Shown here: positions 8,066-17,343 of the stretch, one piece after another
Layout: each line of letters opens with the position of its first letter
Numbering within the stretch: the stretch's first letter is position 1
Origin: Microbacterium sp. SSM24
GTDB taxonomy: Bacteria; Actinomycetota; Actinomycetes; Actinomycetales; Microbacteriaceae
Length of the DNA stretch: 64,000 nucleotides
Reading direction: 5' to 3'
Assembly (NCBI RefSeq): GCF_025989145.1
Contig: NZ_JAPDNQ010000001.1
Span: 2,523,217 to 2,587,216 of the forward strand
Notes under the pieces: generated by a model
What the model saw: the letters and a program-made list of their open reading frames with translations, nothing else
The model's database searches: none
Told to the model about the DNA's origin: nothing
Position numbers and translations under genes: made by a program

Positions 8066-8571
8066 CGGCACGCATCGGCCTCGTGTGGGCCGAGGCGTCC
8101 GGTGGCGTCATCGGAGCGCAGGGCGGCATGCCCTGGCACGTGCCGGAAGACCTGGCGCACTTCAAGGAGGTCACGGCCGGCGCCCCCGTCGTCATGGGCC
8201 GCAGGACGTGGGAGTCGCTGCCCGACCGGTTCCGGCCGCTTCCCGGGAGGCGCAACCTCGTCGTGACGCGCAGCGATGACTGGGCGGCTCCCGGCGCGGA
8301 ACGGGCGCCGTCCCTCGAAGAGGCCCTCGCGACGGCAGCGGAGACCGCGCCCGAGTGGATCTGGATCATCGGGGGCGGCGAGCTCTTCCGCGAGAGCATC
8401 GAGTCGGCGGATCGCCTCGAGGTGACCGAGCTCGACCTCGAGGTCGACGGCGACACCTTCGCGCCGGATCGCGCGGACTGGCACACCGTCGACGTGCAGC
8501 CTGCCGGGGGCTGGAGCACGTCGAGGAGCGGCATCCGCTACCGCTTCCTCCGGCTGGAGCGACCGGCCTAG
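8062..8571 (+). CDS. folA: Dihydrofolate reductase
   Basis: A 169-residue NADPH-dependent dihydrofolate reductase, coupled to thyA by an ATGA overlap, closing the folate cycle. Motifs: [19 protein letters not shown] (substrate site, with the usual Asp replaced by Glu in PEDL, normal for the family), [12 protein letters not shown], and the late [10 protein letters not shown] with the NADPH-binding glycine pair. The stop codon TAG doubles as the first three bases of the TAGGCT -10 element of the following SDR gene. Confidence 0.95.
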   Translation: MTARIGLVWAEASGGVIGAQGGMPWHVPEDLAHFKEVTAGAPVVMGRRTWESLPDRFRPLPGRRNLVVTRSDDWAAPGAERAPSLEEALATAAETAPEWIWIIGGGELFRESIESADRLEVTELDLEVDGDTFAPDRADWHTVDVQPAGGWSTSRSGIRYRFLRLERPA

Positions 8572-8574
8572 GCT
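8569..8574 (+). promoter_or_regulatory. Leaderless -10 of SDR gene, overlapping the folA stop
   Basis: TAGGCT; its TAG is the folA stop codon. Seven bases separate it from the ATG at 8582. Confidence 0.55.
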
Positions 8575-8581
8575 TTCCCGC

Positions 8582-9346
8582 ATGGCGAAGACAGCGGTCA
8601 TCACGGGGGCGAGTTCGGGCCTGGGCGCCGAGTACGCACGGCAGCTGGCGGCCCGCGGCGCTGATCTGGTGCTCGTCGCACGCGACCGCGAGGCGCTGGA
8701 CGGCCTGGCGCGCGACCTGGTCGCGCGACACCATGTCGGCGTCGAGGTGATGGCGCTCGACCTTCTCAAGCCCCGACAGCGCGCGAAGCTCGAGAGGCGC
8801 CTCGCCGATCACGAGCATCCGGTCGAGATGCTGGTCAACAACGCCGGGTTCGGACTGCCGCTGGCGTTCGAGCGCAACTCCGTCGAAGACGAGGTCCGCC
8901 ACCTCGATCTGCACGTCGAGGTGCCGCTGCGGCTCTCGCACGCGGCACTCGGACCCATGCTCGAACGCGGTCACGGCCGCATCCTCAACGTCGCGTCGGT
9001 CGCCGGGTTCACCCCGCGCTCGACCTACGGCGCGTGCAAGGGCTGGCTGATCAGCTTCAGCCGCTGGGCGAACGTGGAGTACGAGAAGCGCGGCGTCACG
9101 GTGACGGCGGTGTGCCCAGGGTTCACTCACACGAACTTCCACGAGCGCGCCGGGCTCCCGCCGGGGCAGGAAGGCGTGCCCGACTGGATGTGGCTCGACG
9201 CGACGACGGTCGTGAGCGAATCGCTCCGCGACGCCGCGCGCGGGCGTGCGGTGTCGATCCCGTCAACCAAGTACAAGATGCTGGTCGCGCTCACGCGCTT
9301 CGCCCCCTCGGCGCTCGTCGCGCGCGCCGCTGCGACCGGACGCTGA
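8582..9346 (+). CDS. Short-chain dehydrogenase/reductase
   Basis: A 254-residue classical SDR. The cofactor site is ITGASSGLGAEYA, the NNAG motif is at about 83-86, and the catalytic Ser-Tyr-Lys are in NVASVAGFTPRSTYGACKG. The Arg in LVARDREALDGLARDL after the second strand suggests NADP(H). The pattern resembles the DltE/YqjQ-like ketoreductase group; substrate unknown. It has its own probable leaderless promoter and sits between folA and dapA without an evident pathway link. Confidence 0.88.
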   Translation: MAKTAVITGASSGLGAEYARQLAARGADLVLVARDREALDGLARDLVARHHVGVEVMALDLLKPRQRAKLERRLADHEHPVEMLVNNAGFGLPLAFERNSVEDEVRHLDLHVEVPLRLSHAALGPMLERGHGRILNVASVAGFTPRSTYGACKGWLISFSRWANVEYEKRGVTVTAVCPGFTHTNFHERAGLPPGQEGVPDWMWLDATTVVSESLRDAARGRAVSIPSTKYKMLVALTRFAPSALVARAAATGR

Positions 9347-9380
9347 CGCCTTCCGCGCCGCGCGCGCTGCGGCATCCCGA

Positions 9381-9386
9381 TAACCT
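9381..9386 (+). promoter_or_regulatory. Leaderless -10 of dapA
   Basis: TAACCT, six bases before the ATG at 9393. Confidence 0.55.
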
Positions 9387-9392
9387 GGGAGC

Positions 9393-10370
9393 ATGACGCA
9401 TACGGGCAACCCCTTCGGACAGGTTCTCGTCGCGCTCGTCACCCCGATGACGGCCGACGGCGAAGTCGACTGGGCCGCCGTCGAGAAGCACATCGACGAC
9501 GTCATCGCCGCCGGCGCCGACGGCATCGTCGTCACCGGTACGACCGGCGAGACCTCGACGCTCACCGACGCCGAGAAGATCCGCCTCGTCGAGATCGGCA
9601 AAGACGTCGCAGCGGGCCGCGCGAAGATCATCACGGGCGGCGGATCGAATGAGACGGCGCACGCGATCGAGCTGTACAAGGCCAGCGAGCAGGCCGGCGC
9701 CGACGGCATCATGATCGTGACGCCGTACTACAACAAGCCGACGCAGGCGGGCATCCTGACCCACTTCCGGCTCGTCGCGGACGCGACCGACCTGCCGGTG
9801 ATCCTCTATGACATCCCCGGCCGCACCGGCGTCCCGATCAAGTACGAGACGATCCTGCGCCTGGCCAAGCACCCGAACATCCTCGCCATCAAGGACGCCA
9901 AGGGCGACTTCAGCGAGGTGAGCCGCGTGCTCAACCAGACCGACCTGATGTACTTCTCGGGTGACGACGCCAACGTGCTGCCCCACCTGGCGATCGGCGC
10001 GACGGGTCTGATCGGGGTGACGGCGAACATCGCCCCCGCGCCGTACCGGGCCATCGTCGACGCCGTCAATGCGGGCGACCTCAAGACCGCGACCGCCGCG
10101 CACCAGCAGCTCGAGCCGCTCGTGCGCGCCGTGATGACGCACGTTCCCGGCACTGTCTCGGCGAAGTACATCCTCCACGGCCTCGGTCGCATCGGCAGCC
10201 CGCGCGTGCGCCTGCCGCTGGTCGGCCCCGAAGAGTGGGAGGCCGCCAAGATCGAAGACGAGCTCGCACTCGTGACCGGCGTCCCCGGCGCCGACTTCTC
10301 GAACTTCCGTCCCGACCGCAACGCCGCCGCCGGTGGCGCCCTGCCGAAGGTCTCGGGCACTACGCGATGA
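9393..10370 (+). CDS. dapA: 4-hydroxy-tetrahydrodipicolinate synthase
   Basis: DapA condenses pyruvate with aspartate semialdehyde, the first committed step of lysine and diaminopimelate synthesis. The 325-residue TIM barrel shows GTTGETSTLTDAEK (carboxylate site), the catalytic Tyr in VTPYYNKPTQAG, and the Schiff-base Lys in ILAIKDAKGD. It ends with a Gly/Ala-rich tail beyond the usual ~300 residues. It precedes RNase J, the same order as in mycobacteria. dapB and dapF are elsewhere in the window, so the pathway is dispersed here. Confidence 0.95.
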   Translation: MTHTGNPFGQVLVALVTPMTADGEVDWAAVEKHIDDVIAAGADGIVVTGTTGETSTLTDAEKIRLVEIGKDVAAGRAKIITGGGSNETAHAIELYKASEQAGADGIMIVTPYYNKPTQAGILTHFRLVADATDLPVILYDIPGRTGVPIKYETILRLAKHPNILAIKDAKGDFSEVSRVLNQTDLMYFSGDDANVLPHLAIGATGLIGVTANIAPAPYRAIVDAVNAGDLKTATAAHQQLEPLVRAVMTHVPGTVSAKYILHGLGRIGSPRVRLPLVGPEEWEAAKIEDELALVTGVPGADFSNFRPDRNAAAGGALPKVSGTTR

Positions 10371-10417
10371 CAATGCGCACCGGCGCGTCCACGACGGGAC
10401 GCCGGAGCGAGAACGGA

Positions 10418-10437
10418 CCGGATGCCGCGGCATCCGG
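10418..10437. repeat. 20-bp perfect palindrome between dapA and RNase J
   Basis: CCGGATGCCGCGGCATCCGG equals its own reverse complement. It is an extended form of the GGATGC/GCATCC motif that recurs throughout the window, and could fold as a hairpin after dapA. The rest of the 117-base gap shows nothing else. Confidence 0.6.
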
Positions 10438-10487
10438 AGCATGCACCGGCCCCGCCGGCGCATCGGAATGAGCCCAGGAGGCCCACC

Positions 10488-12164
10488 ATGCCCACCACCC
10501 CGTTCGACCCGCCCGCCCTCGAGCCGGGCACCCTCCGTGTGACGCCCCTCGGGGGACTCGGCGAGGTCGGTCGCAACATGACGGTCTTCGAATACGACGG
10601 GAAGCTCCTGATCGTCGACTGCGGCGTGCTGTTCCCCGAGGAGCATCAACCCGGCGTCGACCTGATCCTCCCGGACTTCGAGCCGATCAAGGGTCGCCTC
10701 GATGACATCGTCGGCGTGGTGCTGACGCACGGCCACGAGGACCACATCGGGGCGGTGCCCTACCTTCTCAAGCTGAAGTCCGACATCCCCATCGTCGGGT
10801 CGGGCCTGACGCTCGCGCTCACCGAGGCGAAGCTCAAGGAGCACCGGATCAAGCCGTACAGCCTGACCGTCGCGGAGGGGCAGCACGAGAAGCTCGGGCC
10901 CTTCGAGCTCGAGTTCATCGCGGTGAACCACTCGATCCCCGACGCGCTCGCGGTCGCCGTGCGCACGCCCGCCGGCCTGGTGCTGGCCACGGGCGACTTC
11001 AAGATGGACCAGCTTCCGCTCGACGGCAGGCTGACCGACCTCCGTGCCTTCGCGCGCCTCGGCGAGGAGGGCGTCGACCTGTTCCTCGTCGACTCCACGA
11101 ACGCCGATGTGCCGGGGTTCACCCCGCTGGAGCGCTCGATCGGCCCCGTTCTCGACCAGGTGATTGGCCGCGCGCCGCGCCGCGTGATCGTGGCCAGCTT
11201 CTCGAGCCATGTCCACCGCGTGCAGCAGGTGCTGGATGCCGCGGCCGCCCACGGCCGCCGTGTCGCACTGCTCGGTCGGAGCATGCTGCGCAACATGACG
11301 ATCGCCGAGGACCTCGGCTATCTCAACGTTCCCGATGGCGTGCTCATCGACTACAAGAAGGCGCGCGACCTGCCCGAGGACCAGATCGTCTACATGTCGA
11401 CGGGGTCCCAGGGAGAGCCGATGGCTGTGCTCAGCCGCATGGCCAATCTCGACCACGCGATCGAGCCCGGTCCGGGCGACACGGTGATCCTGGCGTCGAG
11501 CCTCATCCCGGGCAACGAGAACGCTGTCTACCGGGTGATCGACGGCCTCACCAAGCTCGGAGCGAACGTCGTGCACAAGGGCAACGCCAAGGTTCACGTC
11601 TCCGGTCACGCGGCGGCCGGCGAACTGCTGTATTGCTACAACATCCTCAAGCCGAAGAACGTGCTGCCGATCCACGGCGAGTACCGGCACCTCATGGCCA
11701 ACGCGCGCCTCGCGCAGGACACCGGCATCGATCCCGAGCGCACGATCCTCGCCGAGAACGGCACGGTCATCGATCTCAAGGACGGGAACGCGCGGGTCGC
11801 CGGACAGCTGGACCTCGGTTTCGTCTACGTCGACGGGTCGACGGTGGGCGAGATCACCGACGCCGACCTCAAGGATCGCCGGATCCTCGGCGAAGAGGGA
11901 TTCATCTCGGTGATCGTCGTGGTGGACGCTTCGACCGGCAAGGTGATCTCGGGTCCCGAGATCCACGCGCGGGGGTTCGCCGAGGACGACGCCGTGTTCG
12001 ACGACGTCAAGCCGAAGATCGCGGCCGCTCTCGCGGAGGCCGCGAAGTCGGGCGTGCGCGACCAGCACGCGCTGTCGCAGATCGTTCGCCGCACCATCGG
12101 GCGCTGGGTGAACCAGTCGCTGCGCCGCCGGCCGATGATCATCCCGCTCGTCATCGAGGCGTGA
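10488..12164 (+). CDS. rnj: Ribonuclease J
   Basis: A 558-residue metallo-beta-lactamase/beta-CASP ribonuclease that processes and degrades mRNA and rRNA precursors. The Zn motif is VVLTHGHEDHIGAVPY, followed by further ligands in FIAVNHSIPDALAV and LATGDFKMD; beta-CASP motifs follow, including SGHAAAGE and LPIHGEYRHL. The C-terminal RNase J domain is complete. ATG 10488 is chosen for its AGGAGG ribosome site; the ATG at 10422 overlaps the upstream palindrome and has none. With PNPase at the left edge, two RNA-decay enzymes lie within 12 kb. Confidence 0.95.
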   Translation: MPTTPFDPPALEPGTLRVTPLGGLGEVGRNMTVFEYDGKLLIVDCGVLFPEEHQPGVDLILPDFEPIKGRLDDIVGVVLTHGHEDHIGAVPYLLKLKSDIPIVGSGLTLALTEAKLKEHRIKPYSLTVAEGQHEKLGPFELEFIAVNHSIPDALAVAVRTPAGLVLATGDFKMDQLPLDGRLTDLRAFARLGEEGVDLFLVDSTNADVPGFTPLERSIGPVLDQVIGRAPRRVIVASFSSHVHRVQQVLDAAAAHGRRVALLGRSMLRNMTIAEDLGYLNVPDGVLIDYKKARDLPEDQIVYMSTGSQGEPMAVLSRMANLDHAIEPGPGDTVILASSLIPGNENAVYRVIDGLTKLGANVVHKGNAKVHVSGHAAAGELLYCYNILKPKNVLPIHGEYRHLMANARLAQDTGIDPERTILAENGTVIDLKDGNARVAGQLDLGFVYVDGSTVGEITDADLKDRRILGEEGFISVIVVVDASTGKVISGPEIHARGFAEDDAVFDDVKPKIAAALAEAAKSGVRDQHALSQIVRRTIGRWVNQSLRRRPMIIPLVIEA

Positions 12165-12214
12165 CGCCGCCGTCACGCAGAGACCGGGCGGACGAGGCAT
12201 CCGCTCTCCGTCGC

Positions 12215-12220
12215 TAAACT
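12215..12220 (+). promoter_or_regulatory. Leaderless -10 of GNAT gene
   Basis: TAAACT, six bases before the ATG at 12227. Confidence 0.55.
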
Positions 12221-12226
12221 CACGGC

Positions 12227-12721
12227 ATGTCCCCCTCGTTCTCGGTACGCGCCGCCACGCAGGCGGACGGGGCGTTCCTCGGGGACATGGTCGTCGAGGC
12301 CGCGAACTGGCGACCCGGCGGCGGGCAGCCCAAGCATCAGCTGATCACCGGCTCCGACCACAGCCGGTACGTGGCGGGATGGATGCGTCCGAGCGACGCC
12401 GGCATCGTCGCCGAGGACGCCAACGGTGAGCCGATCGGCGCGGCGTGGTACCGGATGCTGCCCCGCACCGATCCGGGGTTCGGGTATGTCGGCACGGGGG
12501 TGCCCGAACTGATCATCGGCGTGCGTCCGATCTGGCGCGCGCACGGGGTCGGCCGTGCACTGCTGCAAGCCCTCTGCGCCCAAGCGCGCACCCAGGGCTT
12601 CGGGCGCATCAGCCTCAGCGTCGAGCGTGGCAACTTCGCCGCCACGCTCTACCGCAGCGAGGGATTCGCGGTCGTGGAGGCCGGTCACGGCCGAGACACG
12701 ATGGTCAAGCGCCTGCGCTGA
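12227..12721 (+). CDS. GNAT family N-acetyltransferase
   Basis: A 164-residue GNAT protein. Acetyl-CoA binding loop: [21 protein letters not shown], in which the usual Q/RxxGxG/A is RAHGVG. The C-terminal [15 protein letters not shown] is the typical last strand-helix. Substrate unknown. It is the only gene between RNase J and ftsK; its own -10 element argues for independent expression. Confidence 0.85.
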   Translation: MSPSFSVRAATQADGAFLGDMVVEAANWRPGGGQPKHQLITGSDHSRYVAGWMRPSDAGIVAEDANGEPIGAAWYRMLPRTDPGFGYVGTGVPELIIGVRPIWRAHGVGRALLQALCAQARTQGFGRISLSVERGNFAATLYRSEGFAVVEAGHGRDTMVKRLR

Positions 12722-12780
12722 AGCGGATCGGGGGCCGTCGAAGCCCCGCGCGGCTCCGCGGAAAAGTCGGGAGCCCGGCT

Positions 12781-12786
12781 TACCGT
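12781..12786 (+). promoter_or_regulatory. Leaderless -10 of ftsK
   Basis: TACCGT, six bases before the ATG at 12793; it supports that start for a long open frame that extends well upstream. Confidence 0.55.
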
Positions 12787-12792
12787 GGGGGA

Positions 12793-15477
12793 ATGGCCAG
12801 GAGCTCCAGCCCGACCAAGAACGGTCGCGCGCCCTCACGCACGCAGGCGTCCTCGTCGCGCGCCAAGAAGCCGGAGCCGGCGCCGAAGCGCTACGTCGGC
12901 GAGTCCGATCGGCCCCCGGTGATCGTGCGGGCGTGGCTCGGGCTCGCCCACGCCACGGGCGCGCTGTTCCGGGCGTTCGGTCCCGAGACGCTCGAGAAGG
13001 ATCAGCGGCGCGACGGCTTTCCGTTCTTCCTCGTGCTGCTCGCGGTCGCCGGTGCGGTGAACGAGTGGTTCTTCATCGGCAACGAGATCGCCGGGGGGAT
13101 CAGCGCCTACACCGTCGGTGCGCTCGTCGGCCGCGAGGCGTTCATCCTTCCGGTGCTCCTGCTCGTGCTGGCGGGCTGGATGTTCCGGCATCCGTCCTCG
13201 GTGCACGACAACGGCCGCATCGGCATCGGCTTCGGCCTGTTCATGTGGACCATCGCCGGCTTCTGCCATGTCGCCGGCGGACGCCCGCAGCCCAGCGAGG
13301 GCCTCCTCGCGCTGAGCGAGGCCGGCGGTCTGTTCGGATGGATGCTCGGCGAGCCGCTCGCACTCGTGCTCACCGACGTCGGCGCGTACATCGTGCTGTC
13401 GCTGCTGGCCGTGCTCAGCATCCTGATCATCACGAAGACCCCGCCGAACCGCATCGGGCGACGCCTGGGCGAGCTCTACGCGTGGATGTTCGGCGCCGAA
13501 CCGCGCACCGACACCGCGGTGGCGGATGCCGCAGCCGACGCCGACGCGGACGACGACCCGTCGCTGCCGTGGTGGCGTCGCAACAAGACGGGTCGTGAGA
13601 AGGACCCCGACGACGGCGTCCTCGGATCGGACGACCTCACCGCGCTGCTCGCCCCCGGCACCTCGCAGGGCGGGTTCGACCAGGTCTTCGAGGCGCCGCC
13701 CGTGCCCGAGACCGCTCCGGCCGATGCCCTCACCGAGATCATCGACCCGGCCGTGCTGTCGGCAGCCAAGGCGTCGAAGGGCTCGAAGACGTCACTGCGC
13801 GACGACAGCGTCGACCCGCTCGAAGACGGCGTGCTGCCCGGGCTCGCCGGCATCGGCACCGACGCGCCCGCGGCCGCCAGCACGGCGCCGTACCGGCTGC
13901 CGGCGGTCACCGCGCTCGCTGCGGGAACGCCGCACGTCGCTCGCTCGCAGGCCAACGACGACACCGTCAAAGCGATCACCAGCGTGCTCGAGCAGTTCTC
14001 GGTCGACGCTCGCGTCACCGGGTTCTCTCGCGGCCCGACCGTCACCCAGTACGAGATCTCGCTCGGCCCGGGTGTCAAGGTCGAGCGCATCACGGCCCTC
14101 ACCAACAACATCGCCTACGCGGTCGCCTCGAACGAGGTCCGCATCCTCGCGCCGATCCCCGGCAAGAGCGCGATCGGCGTCGAGATCCCCAACGCCGACC
14201 GCGAGATCGTGACGCTCGGCGATGTGCTGCGCTCGCAGAACGCGCAGCAGTCCACGCATCCGATGACGATCGGGGTGGGCAAGGACGTCGGCGGCGGCTA
14301 CGTGGTCGCCAACCTCGCGAAGATGCCGCACCTCCTCGTCGCGGGGTCGACGGGGTCGGGCAAGTCCAGCTTCGTGAACTCGATGATCACGAGCCTGCTG
14401 ATGCGGGCCAAGCCCGCCGACGTCCGCATGGTGCTCATCGATCCGAAGCGCGTCGAGCTCACCTCCTATGCGGGCGTGCCGCATCTCATCACCCCGATCA
14501 TCACGAACCCGAAGAAGGCGGCCGAGGCGCTGCAGTGGGTCGTGAAGGAGATGGACATGAGGTACGACGACCTCGCGTCCTTCGGGTTCCGTCACATCGA
14601 CGACTTCAACCGCGCGGTCGTCGCCGGTGAGGTCATCCTGCCGCCCGGCAGCGAGCGGGTGCTGAAGCCGTACCCGTACCTCCTCGTCGTCGTCGACGAG
14701 CTCGCCGACCTCATGATGGTCGCCCCGCGCGACGTCGAGGACTCCATCGTCCGCATCACCCAGCTCGCCCGTGCGAGCGGCATCCATCTGGTGCTGGCCA
14801 CCCAGCGGCCGTCGGTCGACGTCGTGACGGGCTTGATCAAGGCGAACGTCCCATCGCGTCTGGCGTTCGCGGTGACGAGCGTGACCGACTCACGCGTCAT
14901 CCTCGACCAGCCGGGGGCCGACCGCCTCATCGGGCAGGGCGACGGGCTGTTCCTCCCGATGGGAGCGTCGAAGGCCCTGCGCGTCCAGGGCGCGTGGGTG
15001 AGCGAGCAGGAGATCGAGAAGGTCGTCAAGCACGTCACCGCGCAGGCTCGGCCCGAGTACCGCAACGACGTCGCGGTCGCGGCCGAGAAGAAGGAGATCG
15101 ACGCCGACATCGGCGACGACCTCGAGCTCCTCCTCGCGGCGGCCGAACAGATCATCTCGACGCAGTTCGGCTCGACCTCGATGCTCCAGCGCAAGCTCCG
15201 CGTCGGGTTCGCGAAGGCCGGTCGCCTCATGGACCTGCTGGAGTCCCGCGAGATCGTCGGGCCGTCCGAGGGGTCGAAGGCGCGCGACGTGCTCGTCACG
15301 CCCGATCAGCTGCCGGCGGTGCTGGCCCGTCTGCGAGGCGACGATGTTCCGGATGCCTCGGCTCCGGCATCCGACCCGTACGGCTCCGACGCCGTCGACG
15401 CGCAGTACGACGGCTACCCGGTGGTCGAGGGTGACGACGGGTCGGAGGACGCCTGGGGCCTGACCGGCCGCGACTGA
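12793..15477 (+). CDS. ftsK: DNA translocase FtsK/SpoIIIE
   Basis: A septum-located ATP-driven DNA pump (894 residues) that moves chromosome termini during division. A basic N-terminus (about 1-45) is followed by four or so membrane helices to about residue 220, an acidic Ala/Asp-rich linker (about 230-380), the alpha domain, then the RecA-like motor: Walker [13 protein letters not shown], Walker [14 protein letters not shown], and [13 protein letters not shown]. The C-terminal gamma winged helix ([20 protein letters not shown]) reads orientation sequences. The start is set by the leaderless -10; the open frame upstream of it is not coding. Followed by pgsA as in mycobacteria. Confidence 0.95.
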   Translation: MARSSSPTKNGRAPSRTQASSSRAKKPEPAPKRYVGESDRPPVIVRAWLGLAHATGALFRAFGPETLEKDQRRDGFPFFLVLLAVAGAVNEWFFIGNEIAGGISAYTVGALVGREAFILPVLLLVLAGWMFRHPSSVHDNGRIGIGFGLFMWTIAGFCHVAGGRPQPSEGLLALSEAGGLFGWMLGEPLALVLTDVGAYIVLSLLAVLSILIITKTPPNRIGRRLGELYAWMFGAEPRTDTAVADAAADADADDDPSLPWWRRNKTGREKDPDDGVLGSDDLTALLAPGTSQGGFDQVFEAPPVPETAPADALTEIIDPAVLSAAKASKGSKTSLRDDSVDPLEDGVLPGLAGIGTDAPAAASTAPYRLPAVTALAAGTPHVARSQANDDTVKAITSVLEQFSVDARVTGFSRGPTVTQYEISLGPGVKVERITALTNNIAYAVASNEVRILAPIPGKSAIGVEIPNADREIVTLGDVLRSQNAQQSTHPMTIGVGKDVGGGYVVANLAKMPHLLVAGSTGSGKSSFVNSMITSLLMRAKPADVRMVLIDPKRVELTSYAGVPHLITPIITNPKKAAEALQWVVKEMDMRYDDLASFGFRHIDDFNRAVVAGEVILPPGSERVLKPYPYLLVVVDELADLMMVAPRDVEDSIVRITQLARASGIHLVLATQRPSVDVVTGLIKANVPSRLAFAVTSVTDSRVILDQPGADRLIGQGDGLFLPMGASKALRVQGAWVSEQEIEKVVKHVTAQARPEYRNDVAVAAEKKEIDADIGDDLELLLAAAEQIISTQFGSTSMLQRKLRVGFAKAGRLMDLLESREIVGPSEGSKARDVLVTPDQLPAVLARLRGDDVPDASAPASDPYGSDAVDAQYDGYPVVEGDDGSEDAWGLTGRD

Positions 15478-15491
15478 TGCCGTCGCACGGA

Positions 15492-15497
15492 TAGGCT
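15492..15497 (+). promoter_or_regulatory. Leaderless -10 of pgsA
   Basis: TAGGCT, six bases before the ATG at 15504. Confidence 0.6.
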
Positions 15498-15503
15498 CGG
15501 CGC

Positions 15504-16076
15504 ATGGCCATCCCGCGGCAGCTTCCGAACATCATCACGATCGTGCGCATCCTGTGCGCACCGGTGTTCCTGTGGATGCTGCTGGCCGACGGGGGAGCGG
15601 ACGGCCCGCTGCGGTGGTGGGCGGCGGTGCTGTTCATCGTCGCGATCGCGACCGACGGGATCGACGGGTACCTGGCACGCAGGCACGACATCGTGACCGA
15701 CCTCGGCAAGCTGCTCGATCCGATCGCCGACAAGGTGCTCACGGGGTTCGCCTTCATCGGTCTGTCCATCCTCGGTGAGCTTCCGTGGTGGATCACGGCG
15801 CTCGTGCTCGTGCGCGAGGTCGGCATCACCGTGCACCGCCTGATCGTCGCGAGCGACCACGTCGTCGCGGCGGCGTGGATGGGCAAGCTGAAGACGCTCG
15901 CGCAGGCGGTCGCTCTCTCACTCGCGCTCTTGCCGCTGTGGACCCTGGTCGGCGACTGGATCTTCTGGGTCAACGGCGTCACCATGACGATCGCCGTCGT
16001 GCTCACGGTCGCGAGCGGCATCGACTACGTCATCACCGAGGCTCGGGGGGCGCGGCGGGCGAAGGGCGCGGCGTGA
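15504..16076 (+). CDS. pgsA: CDP-diacylglycerol--glycerol-3-phosphate 3-phosphatidyltransferase
   Basis: A 190-residue membrane enzyme making phosphatidylglycerol phosphate. The CDP-alcohol phosphotransferase signature D-G-x2-A-R-x8-G-x3-D-x3-D is complete in DGIDGYLARRH ... TDLGKLLDPIADK. About five membrane helices follow the family pattern. Its position after ftsK and before cinA and the ClgR-type regulator matches pgsA3 of mycobacteria. The stop overlaps the start of cinA (GTGA). Confidence 0.93.
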   Translation: MAIPRQLPNIITIVRILCAPVFLWMLLADGGADGPLRWWAAVLFIVAIATDGIDGYLARRHDIVTDLGKLLDPIADKVLTGFAFIGLSILGELPWWITALVLVREVGITVHRLIVASDHVVAAAWMGKLKTLAQAVALSLALLPLWTLVGDWIFWVNGVTMTIAVVLTVASGIDYVITEARGARRAKGAA

Positions 16077-16534
16077 CACCGGCCGCGGAACTTCTGGCCG
16101 CGCTGGCCGCGAAGGGCTGGACGGTCGCCGTCGCGGAGTCGCTCACCGGTGGCCTCGTCGCCGCCACGATCGTCGAGGTCCCCGGAGCGTCCGCCGCACT
16201 GCGCGGCGGCGTCGTCGCCTACGCGACGGACATCAAGCGCGACGTCCTCGGGGTGGACGCCGGTCTTCTCGCCTCGGCGGGCGCCGTCGATCCCGAAGTG
16301 GCACGGCAGATGGCCTCGGGCGTGCGGACACTCCTCGGGGCCGACGTGGGCATCGCCACGACGGGAGTCGCGGGACCCGGGGCGCAGGACGGAAAGCCGG
16401 TGGGCACGGTCTGCATCGCGGTGGTCACGCCGGATGCGGCGGTGTCGTCCACCGAGATCTTCTCGGGCGACCGGGCCGCGGTCCGCGCCGCGGCGACCGA
16501 GGCCGCTCTCCGCGCTGCGCTGGCGCGGCTCTGA
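16073..16534 (+). CDS. cinA: CinA family protein (nicotinamide-nucleotide amidohydrolase domain)
   Basis: A 153-residue protein consisting only of the CinA C-terminal domain (PncC type), which deamidates nicotinamide mononucleotide in other bacteria. Typical motifs: VAVAESLTGGLVAATI, RGGVVAYATDIKRDVLGV, and IATTGVAGPGAQDGKPVGTV. The N-terminal ADP-ribose pyrophosphatase half of two-domain CinA is absent, which is common in actinobacteria. GTG 16073 overlaps the pgsA stop by 4 bases, so it is translated as part of the pgsA unit. In this neighbourhood it is often called competence/damage-inducible, a name only. Confidence 0.9.
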   Translation: MTPAAELLAALAAKGWTVAVAESLTGGLVAATIVEVPGASAALRGGVVAYATDIKRDVLGVDAGLLASAGAVDPEVARQMASGVRTLLGADVGIATTGVAGPGAQDGKPVGTVCIAVVTPDAAVSSTEIFSGDRAAVRAAATEAALRAALARL

Positions 16535-16652
16535 GATACCCGCGATCGCCGACGCCGCGGTGCGGGAACACATCGGGTTTCTTCTCGGTTACATTCGGTG
16601 ATTCCCACCCATTCCCCAGTTCACGGGATTAGATTGGCATCATCCGGTGCTG

Positions 16653-16658
16653 TACTGT
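16653..16658 (+). promoter_or_regulatory. Possible -10 of the clgR-like gene
   Basis: TACTGT, with the start site expected near 16665 and a leader of about 40 bases. A palindrome GTGATCAC (16657-16664) overlaps it. The -35 is not clear. Confidence 0.35.
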
Positions 16659-16703
16659 GATCACCCCGGATAAGCGGAATCAGAAGTGAGGAGGGGGCCC
16701 ACA

Positions 16704-17012
16704 ATGATCCTGGTTCGTCAAGAGATCGGCGAAGTGCTTCGCGACTTCCGCCAGCAGAAGGGTCGGACCCTCCGACAGGTCGCGAGCCGCGCAAGCGTGG
16801 CGCTCGGCTACCTGAGCGAGGTGGAGCGCGGTCAGAAAGAGGCCTCGAGCGAGATCCTCGCATCGGTCGCAGAAGCGCTCGACGTGCCCATCTCGATCAT
16901 CATGCGCGAGGTCGGCGATCGCATCTCGGTGCTCGAAGGCCTGCAGACCTTCCCCGACGTGGTCCCCGACGACCTCGTCGCCGCCGTCGACGCCGAGCTC
17001 TCGCTCCGCTGA
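16704..17012 (+). CDS. clgR: XRE-family transcriptional regulator, ClgR-like
   Basis: A 102-residue single-domain DNA-binding protein. The Cro/cI helix-turn-helix is at about 13-65 (GRTLRQVASRASVALGYLSE VERGQ region). Sequence and position between cinA and recA match ClgR, the activator of Clp protease and stress genes in Streptomyces, Corynebacterium and Mycobacterium. The ATG at 16704 has a GGAGGGG site. ClgR ends in Ala-Ala in some species as a degradation tag; here it ends SLR, so proteolytic control would differ. Name is by family and synteny, not proven. Confidence 0.85.
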   Translation: MILVRQEIGEVLRDFRQQKGRTLRQVASRASVALGYLSEVERGQKEASSEILASVAEALDVPISIIMREVGDRISVLEGLQTFPDVVPDDLVAAVDAELSLR

Positions 17013-17051
17013 CACTCCTGTTCCACCGCCTCCCCGGAGCCGCACGCCTTC

Positions 17052-17273
17052 ATGCGCCGCAGTGAGTTCGACCGAGCCGTCGACGACGAGTTCGGACTTC
17101 GCGGCGACGCGCTCGTCGTGGACCTCGTCCTGCCGGGAGCCGGCGGCCGCACCGCCGCCGAGGCTCTGAAGGCCGGTGTTCCGCCGCGCGAGGTGTGGCT
17201 GGCCCTGTGCGCCGAGACCGACGTTCCGCTCGAACGCCGCTACGGCGCGGGTCGACTCGAACCCAAGCGCTGA
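17052..17273 (+). CDS. DUF3046 protein
   Basis: A 73-residue actinobacterial protein of DUF3046, always near recA in this phylum. Recognisable pieces: MRRSEFDRAVDDEFG at the start and GVPPREVWLALCAETDVP near the end. No catalytic motif. Function unknown; the homologue in mycobacteria also lies between clgR and recA. It follows the regulator by 39 bases and may share its message. Confidence 0.88.
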   Translation: MRRSEFDRAVDDEFGLRGDALVVDLVLPGAGGRTAAEALKAGVPPREVWLALCAETDVPLERRYGAGRLEPKR

Positions 17274-17319
17274 GCCGCGAAATCGACCGCCGCGTGTGAG
17301 GAAATCGCGGCGTGTCTTT

Positions 17320-17335
17320 TCGAACGGGTGTTCGA
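17320..17335 (+). promoter_or_regulatory. LexA (SOS) box of recA
   Basis: TCGAACGGGTGTTCGA, a perfect TCGAAC-N4-GTTCGA palindrome, the actinobacterial LexA operator. It ends 8 bases before the -10 TAGGCT at 17344-17349, so bound LexA would block RNA polymerase. Confidence 0.9.
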
Positions 17336-17343
17336 TACCGGCG

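Noticed and set aside
9291..12200. A 969-codon open frame on the minus strand
   Set aside because: It lies opposite dapA and RNase J, both certain. Long antisense frames are expected at this GC content, and the translation is low-complexity with no family.
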